Shown: one piece after another, positions 1-11,176 of the stretch | Position numbering within the stretch: position 1 is the stretch's first letter | Layout of the letters: the number at the start of each line of letters is the position of its first letter | From: Stropharia rugosoannulata | Lineage: Eukaryota > Basidiomycota > Agaricomycetes > Agaricales > Strophariaceae | Assembly: GCA_028532985.1 (NCBI GenBank) | Contig: JANCIK010000002.1 | Coordinates: 930,001-994,000 of the forward strand | Length of the DNA: 64,000 bases | Direction of reading: 5' to 3' | The notes under the pieces: generated by a model | Told to the model about the DNA's origin: nothing | The model's database searches: none | What the model saw: the letters and a program-made list of their open reading frames with translations, nothing else | Position numbers and translations under genes: made by a program

Positions 1-747
1 CCCGGATGCGATGCGCGGACCTTTGGCCGCGCGTTGCTAGTATTTACTTTACCGTATCATTAGTACACAAGCGCGCATCGCATATAAACCTGTATCTTTG
101 TCTATAGGAATTTAAGCAATTGTCTACCCACTAGATCTGTGTGCTGGGTTCCGTCCCAGGCCGTCAGCGGGCTGTGTTTAGCTTTTGTTAGGGTCTTAAC
201 TGTGAAGTGTTTGTGAATCATAGGAGTTTTGGATAGCTTCTGGCCACCGGGTCATTTGGAGAGCTCAGTGAGGAGTCAGTACAACCGTGTACGGAAACTC
301 GCACTGTAGTGTTTAGACTGTGAGACTGCACCGCCGGGTGAAAGACTTTGGAGAGTCTTGGGATTGTTGGACTTTGGAGAGTCCGCGCATCGCACGAGGT
401 CACCGGACCCGGAAGTGCGCGCAGCGAAGCCGTTCGCTAAAAACAATTTATTTCATTCATCATTTTGCCTAGCGTACGCCACTAGCAACCGGGCTCTATC
501 CGAGATTTACTAGAATTAAACCCCTCCTTACAAACGAACTTGCAGGCCCTACTTGCTGTTACAAAGACTAGAGGACACGAGGTGCGCGCATTGCACGCCC
601 AGAACGGGAACCAGAGCAGAGCATAGATTATACTAGCCATTTAGTTGAGGGCGTTCGCTCGATCTAAGGGATAGGATCTCGCTCCGCTGGGTGTGTGTGT
701 GTGTTGTGTTTCGCGATTTCGAGTCTAGCTACGCAGTAGACCTCTCA
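1..747 (+). repeat. 5' LTR of the Gypsy element
   Basis: It matches 14618-15365 except for one inserted base and one substitution near base 20, and ends in CTCTCA. The exact left end is uncertain: position 1 already matches the other LTR, so up to a few bases may lie outside the window. It contains a (GT)n run near 690-706 and several GCGCGCA motifs. Confidence 0.93.
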
Positions 748-749
748 TC

Positions 750-766
750 TGGAGCCCACCGCGAGG
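750..766 (+). other. Probable tRNA primer-binding site
   Basis: Two bases after the LTR end comes TGGAGCCCACCGCGAGG. It starts with the TGG expected opposite a tRNA 3' CCA, so it would pair with a tRNA ending CCTCGCGGTGGGCTCCA. The tRNA identity is not determined here. Confidence 0.65.
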
Positions 767-931
767 GGAAGGTTCAGAAATCTCATTTAGTGTTTCGGGA
801 ACTACGGCTTGCGCCTATTACAATAAATTACAAAAATTTCAAATAAAACGGGGACGAGTAACAAGCGAGGCAAATTTCCTGCGCCTTCATCGCTCGCCGA
901 GCCAGAAGAAGCCAGACCATCTTTTGGAACG

Positions 932-2884
932 GTGCCTTCACGCGAGAGAACCACGAGGAGCAAGAAAGACGCTGAGCTGGTAGAGCCGTTGGTAATTACA
1001 CCAACGCGAGATAGAAAAGCAAAGAAAAGAGCAAGGGAGGAAGCGCAGTTGCATATCGATACCCAGGGATTAGCGCAGCGCATCCCAGGTGCGCTCACCG
1101 AAAGCGACTCGGAACTAAGAGTAGGGACTAGTGGATTTTGGGGACCACCATCTGGCATTGAATCAGAAGGCCAATTAGTGGACGGTGATATTACCCTTGA
1201 AACCGCACCATTTGGTACTTCTGATAGCCAAGCTACCCAAGACACCCCTCCTCCATTCTCGGAAGTATTTGGGACTGCTAAGACATCCGCGCAGCGCACG
1301 GCGGAAAATAGCGAAAGTGAGGCAGAGCGCGTAGCGAGAGATATATTTGAAGGAGACTTGTCAGATCTTTCAGAAAGCGAACGAAATTCACCCCCACGAG
1401 AACCAGAAACTATGCCTAAGGATATGTCCATGCCAGTACGCGGTGCGCGCGGCGCGCCGAGCTTCGATCCTGCTGCAGAGCGCGATGAGCTGCCGCGGTA
1501 CTTTGAGGACCTGGAGGATTGGTTTAAGCGCGCGGAGGTGACGGAGGACGATGAAAAGAGGGGATATGTAATAAAATATGTACCCATGCAGACGGCGGAG
1601 GAGTGGAAGAATTTACCAGGTTATGATACCAAGGGGTACGCGGAGCTCAAGAAAATGATTCTCAACGAGTACCCGGAGGTGATCAGCATTCAGACAGGGT
1701 CCATCGCGCGGCTCAAGAAGCTCTGCAAGGAGAATCAGCGCATCTCGGAGGAAGACCTCCAGGTGTTGCTGGACTTTAAGCGCGCATTCTTGGCCGAGGC
1801 CGCTAAGCTCACGAAGGCGCCTACCCTGCTCGCGAATCATACCTTGGTGACTTACTTCACCAATAGTCTCACTGCGGGGTTCAGGGATCGATTGTTTAAT
1901 AAACTGGACATTGATTACACGACGCGCGCATCGTTCGACAAGTTCTTGACTGAGCGCAATATACAGTTCACCGCACCTACTGGGATGACGGTAGAAGCGC
2001 GCACCGAGGACATGTACCCTCTCAAACAAGTAGCCGAGATGGCGGAACAAATGGCACGCACCAAGAACCCAAGCACTACGCTGAGCCTAGGGCGCGAGAG
2101 CACTGATGGACTTATGCCGGTGCCCGCCATCAAGACTGAGGCCGCGGATGTTGGTTCGCTGCGCGGAGAGATTGAGGACCTGAAAGGGTTCGTCGCCTCC
2201 TTCAAGGATACCTTATCGTTAGTAGAGAAGACGGTGGCGAAGTCGAAGGAGTCGAGTAAGAAGGAATTAGAGGACATTATTCGAAATGTCATGGCTGCGC
2301 GCGCCGCACCGATGTCGGTGCCTGTACAACCAGTAGCCCCCATGATGCCCATGAGCGCACCGGGTTTCGGTGGACCGCCGCCTAGGCCTTTCCAATACCA
2401 ACAATGCCCGGAGCCCCGTTGCTTCTACTGCAAGCAGACGGGACATGTGGTTGCTGAGTGCATCGTATGGCAGCAAGACTTGTCAGCTGGAAGGATTGTC
2501 ATCACAGAGGCGGGGCGCTTACAGCTACCTGACGGGTCGTCGATACCCTGGGACCCTTCGCGCGCGATTAAAGAGCGCGTTGACGAATGGCATAAGAAGA
2601 ACGGGCAGCCCGCGCAGCAAGCGTATATGGCACCTGTCCACCCTTCATACATGGGTATGCCTCCTAGCATGGTATACTCGCAGATGTACCAACCAGCCAG
2701 TTCCTTGGACGAGACCTATGAGGAGCAGATACGCGCGCTTCAACAAGAGTTGGAAAGTAAGAAGGCGTTTCTGAAGGAGCGCGCATCGGCGAAGACGCCT
2801 GAGGAAGTGATAGAGGAACAGCGTCAGCTAATAGCGACTATGAAAGCCGAACGCGACGCTGCGCTCAGTCAGGGTTTCGATTGA
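932..2884 (+). CDS. gag: Gypsy Gag with CCHC zinc knuckle
   Basis: An open frame of 650 codons encodes a retrotransposon capsid-like protein. An acidic, disordered N-terminal third is followed by a helical capsid-type region (about residues 180-350), a second helical stretch with a coiled-coil look (about 405-455), and a zinc knuckle C497-x2-C500-x4-H505-x4-C510 for nucleic-acid binding. A charged coiled coil closes the protein (about 592-640). The first codon here is GTG; the first in-frame ATG is codon 161 at 1412. Either the true start is non-AUG or spliced, or the protein starts at 1412. It ends at TGA 2882-2884, and the protease frame opens at once in the -1 frame. Confidence 0.88.
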   Translation: MPSRERTTRSKKDAELVEPLVITPTRDRKAKKRAREEAQLHIDTQGLAQRIPGALTESDSELRVGTSGFWGPPSGIESEGQLVDGDITLETAPFGTSDSQATQDTPPPFSEVFGTAKTSAQRTAENSESEAERVARDIFEGDLSDLSESERNSPPREPETMPKDMSMPVRGARGAPSFDPAAERDELPRYFEDLEDWFKRAEVTEDDEKRGYVIKYVPMQTAEEWKNLPGYDTKGYAELKKMILNEYPEVISIQTGSIARLKKLCKENQRISEEDLQVLLDFKRAFLAEAAKLTKAPTLLANHTLVTYFTNSLTAGFRDRLFNKLDIDYTTRASFDKFLTERNIQFTAPTGMTVEARTEDMYPLKQVAEMAEQMARTKNPSTTLSLGRESTDGLMPVPAIKTEAADVGSLRGEIEDLKGFVASFKDTLSLVEKTVAKSKESSKKELEDIIRNVMAARAAPMSVPVQPVAPMMPMSAPGFGGPPPRPFQYQQCPEPRCFYCKQTGHVVAECIVWQQDLSAGRIVITEAGRLQLPDGSSIPWDPSRAIKERVDEWHKKNGQPAQQAYMAPVHPSYMGMPPSMVYSQMYQPASSLDETYEEQIRALQQELESKKAFLKERASAKTPEEVIEEQRQLIATMKAERDAALSQGFD

Positions 2885-2889
2885 GTCTG

Positions 2890-4158
2890 ATGAAGGGAAA
2901 CGCGGGCAGAGTTATGCGTAGCGGCTCTGATAAACCCAAGAACCCGGAGGGCGCAAACAAGAAGTTACCAATCAAGAATATACCCAGAGCATCAGTTGAG
3001 GACGCGAGTGATGAGGAGGAAGATGAGTTGCGAGAAGTAGTGGAGGAGCCAGGTGCGCACAGCGCACCAGTAAAGAAGAAAGTAGTGTTTGAGGTTCCTG
3101 CAAAAGCTGGGCCTAGTGCACGACCAGCAGCAGTGCCATATGTAATGGTACCCCCGCTGCGCGTACCAGAGAAAGTAAAACCTAAGGTCAGGGAGGGGCC
3201 CATACCTGTAGTAGAGAAGAGGAAGCCGGCCTATAAGCTGCGCGCACCTATCGAAGATGAAGCGCAGGCTGACGCCGTCCTCAAACACTTAGAAAATCAG
3301 ACAATTGAGATCATGCAGGGCCAGTTGTTAGGCATATCGACTGCAGGTTTCAGAAGAAAGTTCGTTGAGCGCATAGTATCAAGAAAGGTACCATTGGATT
3401 TAAACACGATGCGCGTACTACAATTAGACTACGATGAAGAAGAGCGCGAGGTAGATGAAGCTATCGCGCGGCTAGCAGAGGAAGAAGAGGAAGAGGAGTT
3501 TATGCAAATGGATGAGCTACCAGTGGCCACTTTCCTTACTTGCTCAGATGAGCGCAGCGGACTGCAACCGGGGACCATCATCATGGAAGACCCGTACGAG
3601 CAGTACGTCTCGACTCTGCAGCCAGGCGAAAAGCCTAAGGGACTTATTGTGGCGCGCGAATCGCACCATCTAAAGGCGGTATTTCCGCTCATCAACGGCA
3701 AGGGACACGCGGAGACGTTGCTCGACAGTGGGTCGCAGATTGTGTCAATGGCACAGGACACCGCGGAGCGCTTAGGACTTAGTTGGGACCCGGACTTCAC
3801 TATACGGATGCAGAGCGCGAATAAGCAGGTGGAATCCACCAAGGGCTTAGCGCGCAACGTACCATTTGTGTTTAACGGACTGACAGTGTATTTACAAGTG
3901 CATGTCATCAGCGCAGCGGCTTACGAGGTACTCTTGGGCCGGCTGTTCGAGATCCTCACGGAGAGCAATGTGAAGACGCGCGGCGATGGAACGGTTGAGC
4001 TTACGCTCACTGATCCCAACACACAGCGCAAGCTGGTAGTACCCACCTATAACCGAGGGTGCGGTCCCAAGATTGTGCAACGCGAACCTAAATTGCAGGA
4101 CCCTGGCACAACGGAAAACCCTAGCGCAGATCAGGATTTTCAATCCTCGATGATTTGA
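2890..4158 (+). CDS. Gypsy aspartic protease region (separate frame)
   Basis: This frame is open from just upstream of the Gag stop; its first ATG is at 2890, six bases past that stop. The first 200 residues are charged and low in complexity (basic-Pro then Glu-rich). A retropepsin-type domain follows, with catalytic DSG at about residues 280-282 (in LLDSGSQ) and a downstream hydrophobic-GR motif (VLLGR) matching the flap and core of Ty3/Gypsy proteases. It cleaves the polyprotein. Gag to protease and protease to Pol are both -1 frame steps, so expression needs either -1 frameshifting or termination-reinitiation. The stop at 4156-4158 overlaps the Pol ATG as TGATG. Confidence 0.85.
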   Translation: MKGNAGRVMRSGSDKPKNPEGANKKLPIKNIPRASVEDASDEEEDELREVVEEPGAHSAPVKKKVVFEVPAKAGPSARPAAVPYVMVPPLRVPEKVKPKVREGPIPVVEKRKPAYKLRAPIEDEAQADAVLKHLENQTIEIMQGQLLGISTAGFRRKFVERIVSRKVPLDLNTMRVLQLDYDEEEREVDEAIARLAEEEEEEEFMQMDELPVATFLTCSDERSGLQPGTIIMEDPYEQYVSTLQPGEKPKGLIVARESHHLKAVFPLINGKGHAETLLDSGSQIVSMAQDTAERLGLSWDPDFTIRMQSANKQVESTKGLARNVPFVFNGLTVYLQVHVISAAAYEVLLGRLFEILTESNVKTRGDGTVELTLTDPNTQRKLVVPTYNRGCGPKIVQREPKLQDPGTTENPSADQDFQSSMI

Positions 4159-7100
4159 TGCGTCAAGGAGAGGTCGCGTTGATGTTTGATAGAGATGATC
4201 GCACGGGGAAAATAGAGATAGCGGGGTACGCGCTACCAAAGAATAAGAAGCGGTTTGGGAGCGCTGAGCTCAGGGATGTATACATGGCTCAAGCAGTACA
4301 TGAAGCTAAGATGGAGGATGATGAAAAAGAAAGAATATACAAGTATTTTCAGCAGCGCGAATGGCGCAAAGAGGAAGTAGTCAAGGGAGGGCCTAGAGGG
4401 CAGTTCCGCGCATCGCACGAGGAACAGGTCCCTAGTAAGAAACAAGGAGTAACGTGTAAGCGCTTGACTGGCAAGAATGCCACAACCGTTACGGTGCTCG
4501 CAGGAAAGAAGTATAAGCCAGTGGCTGAGAAAGTCAGGCCCGTCTATCAAGATTTACCAGAGAAGTTTAGAATAGTGAGGGAGATTAAAGGGAACCCACT
4601 GAAGGACATGCCACAATTGTCACCACATCCGCCAGACTTCGTACCTACAGGTCGGTACACCGCTGAGCGCATGGAAGGGATTGACAAAGCGCATGAAGGG
4701 GATTTCTTGTGGGCCGAGGAGCGCAAGTTGGTGCATCAAGTTTTCATGCAGCAGAACGAGGCGTTCGCGTGGGATGACACAGAGAAGGGTAGATTCCGTA
4801 CGGACTTCTTCCCTCCAGTAGATATTCCTACTGTAGAGCACACGCCTTGGGTATTGAAGAACATTCCGATACCACCTGGGATGTATGAGCGCGTATGTGA
4901 ATTCATCGCCACCAAGATTCGCGCAGGCACGTATGAACCCTCGAGCTCATTGTACCGGTCGCGCTGGTTTACAGTAACTAAGAAAGACGGGGTCTCGTTC
5001 AGAATTGTGCACAGTCTCGAACCGTTAAATGCGGTAACCATTGCACATTCAGGACTACCTCCAGCAGCGGAGAGTCTGGCGGAACACTTTGCGGGGCGCG
5101 CATGTGGCGGCATCCTGGATTTGTATGTTGGGTACAATGAGCGGCTGTTAGCTGAGTCCTCTAGAGACTTGACTACATTCCAGACGCCGTTCGGTGCGCT
5201 GCGCTTAGTAACCCTACCTATGGGATGGACGAACTCCGTGCCCATCTTTCATGAGGATGTCGCATATATACTACGCGATGAAATACCTGAAGTTACAGAG
5301 CCCTATATAGATGATGTACCTATTAGGGGACCTAAAACGCGCTACGAGTTAGAAGGAGGAGGATACGAGACGATACCAGAGAATAAAGGAATAAGGAGAT
5401 TTGTGTGGGAACACATGTTGAATGTCAACAGAATCGTGCAGCGCATGAAGTACTCAGGAGGAACATTTAGTGGAAAGAAGTCCATACTGTGCGCGACTGA
5501 GATAGTAGTGGTGGGGCACTTGTGCACGTACGAAGGGCGCAAGCCAGCACCTGATAAAGTGCATGCGATTCTCAATTGGGGACCATGCAAGAATATCAGT
5601 GATGTGCGCGCATTCATGGGTACAATGGGTCTGCTACGGATTTACATCTCGGATTACGCGAAGCGCGCAGAGCACATACAGCGGCTATTGCGTGGGAAAG
5701 AGCCCTTTGAGTGGGGGCCCGCTCAGCAAGCTAGCATGGACTCGCTGAAAGACGGTGCGCGCAACGCACATTGCGTGAAACCACTGGACTACACATTGCC
5801 AGGGCCGATTACTTTGGCTGTTGACACATCGTGGCGAGCAGTAGGGTTCTATATTTATCAGCAGGACCCACAAGATTCGAAGAAGAGGGTCTATGCGCGC
5901 TTCGGATCAATACTGTTAACGGAACGCGAGCAGCGCTTCTCACAGCCCAAACGGGAGTTGTACGGACTCTTACGTGCGCTACAAGCCTGTTATTATTGGC
6001 TCATCGGTGCGCGCAAGCTGGTGGTGGAAACGGATGCCAAATACTTGAAGGGCATGTTGGATAATCCGGGCATGGGCCCTAATGCGACTATTAATCGCTG
6101 GATAGATAAAATACTTATGTATCACTTCCAGTTGAAACATGTTGCGGGCAAAACCTTTGGTGCGGATGGTTTATCACGTAGGGAAGGGCAACCGGGAGAT
6201 GAGGCGTACGCGCACTCCGAAGAAGATGATGATCAGGAGGCGGGACCACTCGAATATGAGAAAGTCTATGAAGATGACCCAGATCCCCTGGACTTTGAGG
6301 AATTCAAGGAACAGATCGATGATCGCGGAGGGTATCTATATACAGGACTCCTCAACGAGTTGTTTGAAGGTCCCACTGCGCGCAAGTTACCAGAAGCGCG
6401 CTCCATAGGCTGTTTCCAGCAGGAGCTAGAGCGCGCACGGAAAGAGACGGAAGCGGAAAAGCGGGCCGTGCGGGACTTCATACAGAAAGAGAGTGTGCCG
6501 CTCGCGCAGCACGAGTACTTAGAGAAATTCATACTAGCGCACGCAATACCCGACTCCAGAATAGAGGATCTGGAGGATGAGGAGTATGATGAGCGCAACA
6601 GGACGTCTGCAGGAAAAGATATGGATGAGAAATTGCCGATGATACGCTACTGGTTGCAGAATCCAACCACTAGGCCTAAAGGCATGACGGAGCAAGAATA
6701 TCAGAACTTTACGAGGAATGCTCGTAACTTCTTCTTAGACAAGGATGGGCGAATGTACCGGAGATCCATAGATGACGCGCATAAGTTGGTGATAGATCAG
6801 GCGCAGCGGACACGCATGCTGCGCTCAGCGCATGACAGCTTAGGGCACAGAGGAGCGTACGCTACGCGCAAACTGCTAGCTGAGCGCTTCTGGTGGCCTG
6901 AGTTGGAAAGGGATGTCTACTGGTATGTGAAAACATGTCATGTCTGTCAGTTAAGGCAGAAGACGATCATCCAGATCCCGCGCACCGAGACACACACGCC
7001 GTCTATCTTCCAGCAACTACACGCAGACACTATGCACATGTCCCCGGCCTCCAATGGGTATAATTACATAGTGCACGGAAGATGTGCGCTGAGCTCATGG

Positions 7101-8093
7101 GCGGAAGGACGGCCATTAAAGAAAGAGAATGCCCGTGCGATAGCGCAGTGGATATTCGAGGACATTATCTGCCGTTGGGGCTGTCTACAAGAAATCATCA
7201 CAGATAACGGTGGACCGTTCCGCGCAGCGCTCAAGTATTTAGAAAAGAAGTACGGGATTACAGGGATTACTATCTCCGCGTACAACTCGCAAGCGAATGG
7301 AAAAATAGAGCGTCCTCATTGGGACATAAGACAGATGTTGTGGAAAGCGTGTGGAGGGACAGAAGGCGCGCATAAGCGTTGGAGTAGATTCTTCTACCAT
7401 GTGTTGTGGGCGGATCGTATCACTGTGCGATGAGGATTCGGGTGTTCCCCATTCTTCATGGTAACGGGCGCGCACCCCATACTACCATTCGACATAGCAG
7501 AAGCGACTTGGCTGGTGAAACTCCCAGATCGCGTACTGACTACGGAGGAGTTAGTAGGGTATCGCGCGCGCGCACTAGCCAAGCATCGCGACACAGTAGA
7601 GGAGATGCGCGCACGAGTATCAAAGACGAAAAGGGATGCGATCAGGGCATTTGAAAAGAAGCACTCGGCTAAAATCCGTGACTATGTGTTTAAGCCAGGA
7701 GATGTAGTGCTAATGAGGAACTCGGGCATAGAATCCAGTCTGAACCGTAAGATGCTCGCACGGTGGAACGGGCCTTACATCGTTATCGCACGGAAAGACG
7801 GTGGAGCATACTTAGTGGCAGAAATGGACGGCTCTGTGTTGAAGGATAAGGTGGCGGCGTTCCGCCTCATTCCCTACTTTGCACGAAGGCAGCTGCGCTT
7901 ACCGGGCGGCTTGGATGATATAATTGATCAGACCAAGGAGAACCTCGCTAAAATGTTAGAGGCACCGGACTATGAGCCAGCTATTCCCAAAGATTATATC
8001 TTTGATGAGCCCGGTGTACCCTCGGGTAGCGGTGCGCTTACAGTGGAAGAAGATGAAGAAGACAATGATGACTGGGGCGAAGAAGACACTTAG
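4158..8093 (+). CDS. pol: Gypsy Pol (RT, RNase H, integrase) interrupted by one TGA
   Basis: The frame runs from the ATG overlapping the protease stop to 8093, broken once by TGA at 7431-7433. Reverse transcriptase spans about residues 230-460, with catalytic D322 and the YIDD box near 384-387. RNase H follows (first Asp in LAVDTSW near 550). Integrase has an HHCC zinc finger (H..H..CHVC near 895-940), a DD(35)E core (HADTM, TDNGG, NGKIE) and, after the TGA, a C-terminal GPY/F-type domain (RWNGPY near 7765-7780). No chromodomain is visible. The TGA sits in the conserved stretch before the SPF motif. It follows a CGA codon and could derive from CGA by a single C-to-T change. Either this copy is non-autonomous or the codon is read through. 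Confidence 0.92.
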
Positions 8094-8219
8094 GGATGCG
8101 AGCATCGTAGGAAGAAAGCGACCACAATATAATATATTGGGTAAAGAAGATGGGGAATACAAAGAGAGCTAGCTACAGACAACCCTTTTAGGCGCGCAGC
8201 GCACATTGAGCCAGGCTAT

Positions 8220-9534
8220 CTACTGGGCGGGTTTGTCCTCAGTGGCAGTAACGCCAGTAACGTCGAGGCTGCGCTGCAAGATGACAAGCTGCTCGACGAG
8301 GAGCGCGCGGCGCTTGAGGATGAAATCGACCTTGTGGAGATCACAAATGATCTCTGCTTGTAAATCACCAATGAGGCGGCGCGTCACTAGCTCGGAAGGA
8401 TTACCGGTGTTGAGGGGTTCCTTGAGGAGGTTAGCAGCGGCATCAAGGCAAGCATTGACCTTGTCATTGTCCAAAACGAGAGAAGTGCCTGAGGGAGAAG
8501 GGTTAGAAAAGATTAGTAAGAGAGTGGTGCGGTGCGCGCACCTTGCATAATAAAAGGGGAGTCGGGGAACGTAGGAACGCCCTCTGAGCCCAGCCTGGCT
8601 TTCTTAGGAGAGGCTTCACCTGCGGCGGCGTCACGGAATGAGCGACGAAGCTCGGTCTGACGATAAGTCATGCCTCGACCAAGGGGACGTGAGCGGTAAC
8701 CAGGAGTGTCTCCGCGCTCGCGCTGGTATTTCTATAAGAATCTAAGTGCGCGCAGCGGAGACGGGTCAAACACACACCTGTTTAGGAGTATCAGGAGGCG
8801 CGGCGCGCTTCTTGTTAGGACTCGGCTCAGGTGTATGCTGCCTGCTGGGAGGACCTCCCTCAGTCGCGGCTTCAACTTTATCGTCGAGGGCCATCTTTTT
8901 GAGGAGCATGTAAAGTTGCATGTTAGTGATGTCTGGTAAAGAAGCGAAGGTTAGCCACACCTTGTCATCGTCAGAGTCAGGAGATGTAGTACCTCCAGGC
9001 GCGGAGGCGGTCTCAAGGTCCGCAGTTGCGGAACACGTAAGAACGCGAACGTTGCGCTGCGCGCACCAAAAGGGATTAAGTATAGAAAGGGTTAGGAGAG
9101 GACGATGAGCGCACCGGTCCAGTAGGGGTATGGGTGCGCTGACGAGAAGCGGCAGCCTTGGCCTTGAGGACTTGTTCATGCAAGTTGATAAATGCGTTGG
9201 CGGCAGGGGAGAAGGAGTGAATGTGGTGGTCAGCCTCGAGCGACGTATATATGGCGCGAGTCTCATTGAGGATCTCGACAGCTTCATTGTTGTTTATAAC
9301 GCGAGTGATACCGCCGTGCGCGTCGCGCCAGCGGTTCTGCAATCGTGCCAGACGAAGTCAGTAAAATACAACAAAAGAACCGCGCGGTGCGCGCACCAAA
9401 TCGACAGCAAGCAGCTCCAAGCTACCAGTATAATTCGCAGGAGTAGCAGAGGCCAACCCACGAATGTCCTGGATCAGCGAGAGCTGATGCTTGACATTGG
9501 TGAAATTGAAAAGAGGAGCATGAGTAGTAGCCAT
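8220..9534 (-). CDS. Antisense accessory gene A of the Gypsy element (365 aa, five exons)
   Basis: I do not recognise the family. Five exons join in frame: 9534-9397, 9336-9115, 9056-8778, 8731-8542, 8488-8220, ending in TAG. All four introns are GT-AG, 46-60 nt, and each contains a TGCGCGCA-type motif; introns 1, 2 and 4 begin GTGCGC. The N-terminus is helical, the middle is Ser/Pro/Lys-rich and charged (nuclear-localisation-like KKR), and the last 85 residues form amphipathic helices. A TATA box (9594-9600) lies about 60 bp upstream of the ATG; an earlier in-frame ATG exists at 9576. It is antisense to gag-pol, so it must be transcribed from its own promoter. Frame conservation across 1.1 kb of exons argues that it is a real gene. 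Confidence 0.75.
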
Positions 9535-9593
9535 AGTGATGGTTGAGAAAGTAGGAATAAGATGCGATGCGCTCATACAGGGACGACGAGCGC

Positions 9594-9600
9594 TTATATA
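9594..9600 (-). promoter_or_regulatory. TATA box of antisense gene A
   Basis: TATATAA on the minus strand, about 60 bp before the gene A ATG at 9534. Confidence 0.5.
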
Positions 9601-10056
9601 GCATTCACTGGGATGATCAGCGCTGAGCGCAGCTGGTGACTGAGCAGCAGGCCCAAGGAGTTAAGAAAAGAGGGACTCAACAAAAGGTCCAGATGGGCAT
9701 AGCACAGGGCTACACCTGTCTGACGTTACATTCACGGAGATTGAGTGGGATGGAGGGGACCTGAATACAAGAGCCCATATAGCGACAAGAGGTGGGGGGA
9801 TCGTGCGCGCATCGCAGCAAAAGGGTGCGCGCATCAAAAGAGATGCAGGTCTTTCCCCCGTTTGGCAAATTGATGTCCGCTTTGAGATTGATGCCGAAAA
9901 TGCATAACAATGTTACCCGACAGTCTTATTTCAAATACAGGGTCATGACACATGTACCAAGGAATAGATGCTAGCTATGACTATAGATAGTTATCAATGG
10001 AAAGACAGCAAAATGTCAGTCCGGGAATTAAACATCCTAAGAAGTGATTGTCAGGG

Positions 10057-10587
10057 TCAGCGCAGCGCACGAGGAGAAAGACCCACAGGAAAGAATTCCT
10101 CCTGGTAAAAGACCTGGGCGGCATAGTGGAGTTGTTGGAAGTGTTCAGAGTGAGGGAGGGTGCCGTAGCGCTCAGCATCAGTAGTACCACACAAGCGCAG
10201 GACGAGCTCGCTATAGTGAAGCTGAGCGCACAAGTGTGAGATGCGAGGCGAGTGACAGGTAGCTTCGGTCAGTGCCAGAGCCCGCTACAAGGATGTCAGA
10301 GCCGCGCACGAAAAGGCTGGAGAAGGGGGACATGCGCGCACCGCATGGTCTTGAACGTGATGCATCATGTCTAGGCAGATGGTCATGGGAAGCAGCGGTT
10401 CAGTCGCAGCCTCAAGAATAAAATGAAGGGCGCCTATGTAGATGCGGCAGACGCGCTCATGATCATCGAGCGGAATATCAGCTAGCGCCCGCTTGGGTAG
10501 AGCAGCTAAGCGCAAGAAGGAAGGATCGGACCTTGCGCGTTGAAGGAGATTACTTGCATCGAAGGAGGGCATAATGATAAAAGACAT
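10057..10587 (-). CDS. Antisense accessory gene D of the Gypsy element (about 157 aa)
   Basis: Family not recognised. Exon 1 is 10587-10342 (82 codons). The intron 10341-10285 starts GTGCGCGCATG and ends TTGTAG. Exon 2 then runs in frame to TGA at 10059-10057. The product looks mostly alpha-helical, with aromatic/leucine periodicity and no motif I can name. A possible extra 34-nt intron (10070-10037) would extend the C-terminus to 9981, but it is unusually short and I prefer the simple stop. A TATA-like element (10603-10608) precedes the start; the second in-frame ATG, at 10572, is equally possible. Confidence 0.6.
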
Positions 10588-10602
10588 TCATTTGAAGGAT
10601 CA

Positions 10603-10608
10603 TATATA
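10603..10608 (-). promoter_or_regulatory. TATA-like element of antisense gene D
   Basis: TATATA 16-31 bp before the two candidate start codons of gene D. Confidence 0.4.
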
Positions 10609-10641
10609 GCACTAAACGATCCATCAGAGCCGCGCACGGGC

Positions 10642-11122
10642 TCAATCGTAGCTAATATCATCTACTACAAGGGCAGCGTCGGGATCTACGTCTAGAATGG
10701 CGGTCCCTGTTGGTTCCGAGGGTGGGAGATTGTGAAAAGGCATGCCAAGATGGCTGTACCGATCGAGAATGTGAAGAGCGGCGTTGCTGAGCATGCGCGC
10801 ATCGAAATGATCATCGCTGAATCTGCGCTGAGCGCGGCCTTCGTAAAACACGATCGTCATGACTAAAGACAGGAATTGGCGATTGAAATCGATAAAGCGC
10901 AAAGGCAGTGTAATGCGATCCTGGAGGAAAACGTCAGCAGAGGAAGCGCTTGCATGAACATAAGGACTTTACCAGTGCGCGCACGAGGGACTGAGCAGAC
11001 TGTAGAGGAAAGTGAAAAGGCCCGCTGTTGCAGTCCTCTGCGAGCTCCGCATGAATGGCGAGTTGCCTCAATAGCACGGTAAATTGGCGAGCGACAGCGG
11101 TGCGCTGATATCGGAGAGCCAT
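10642..11122 (-). CDS. Antisense accessory gene C of the Gypsy element (138 aa, two exons)
   Basis: Exon 1 is 11122-10985 (46 codons). The intron 10984-10921 begins GTGCGCGCAC and ends CTCCAG. Exon 2 is 10920-10642, ending in TGA, in frame. The product is helical in its first 110 residues and acidic at the C-terminus (VDPDAALVVDDISYD). I recognise no family. Its TATA box lies within a hairpin-plus-G-tract structure just upstream (11143-11176). Like its neighbours it runs antisense to gag-pol and has a 5' splice site made from the element's own GTGCGCGCA motif. Confidence 0.62.
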
Positions 11123-11142
11123 GGAAGGCAGTAAAGAAACTG

Positions 11143-11176
11143 TCAACTGGGGACAGTTGAATTTATAGTGGGGGGG
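11143..11176. promoter_or_regulatory. Perfect hairpin plus G7 tract containing the gene C TATA box
   Basis: TCAACTG (11143-11149), loop GGGA, CAGTTGA (11154-11160), then TTTATA (11162-11167; TATAAA on the minus strand) and seven G (11170-11176) followed by AGAGATGAC. A second copy of this arrangement occurs at 14111-14145. Confidence 0.6.

Noticed and set aside
691..706. (GT)n microsatellite in the LTR
   Set aside because: Present identically in both LTRs; simply part of the LTR.
802..1587. Long minus-strand frame over gag
   Set aside because: Its composition is the reverse shadow of the gag codons and it has no promoter, intron or family resemblance, unlike the true antisense genes further right.
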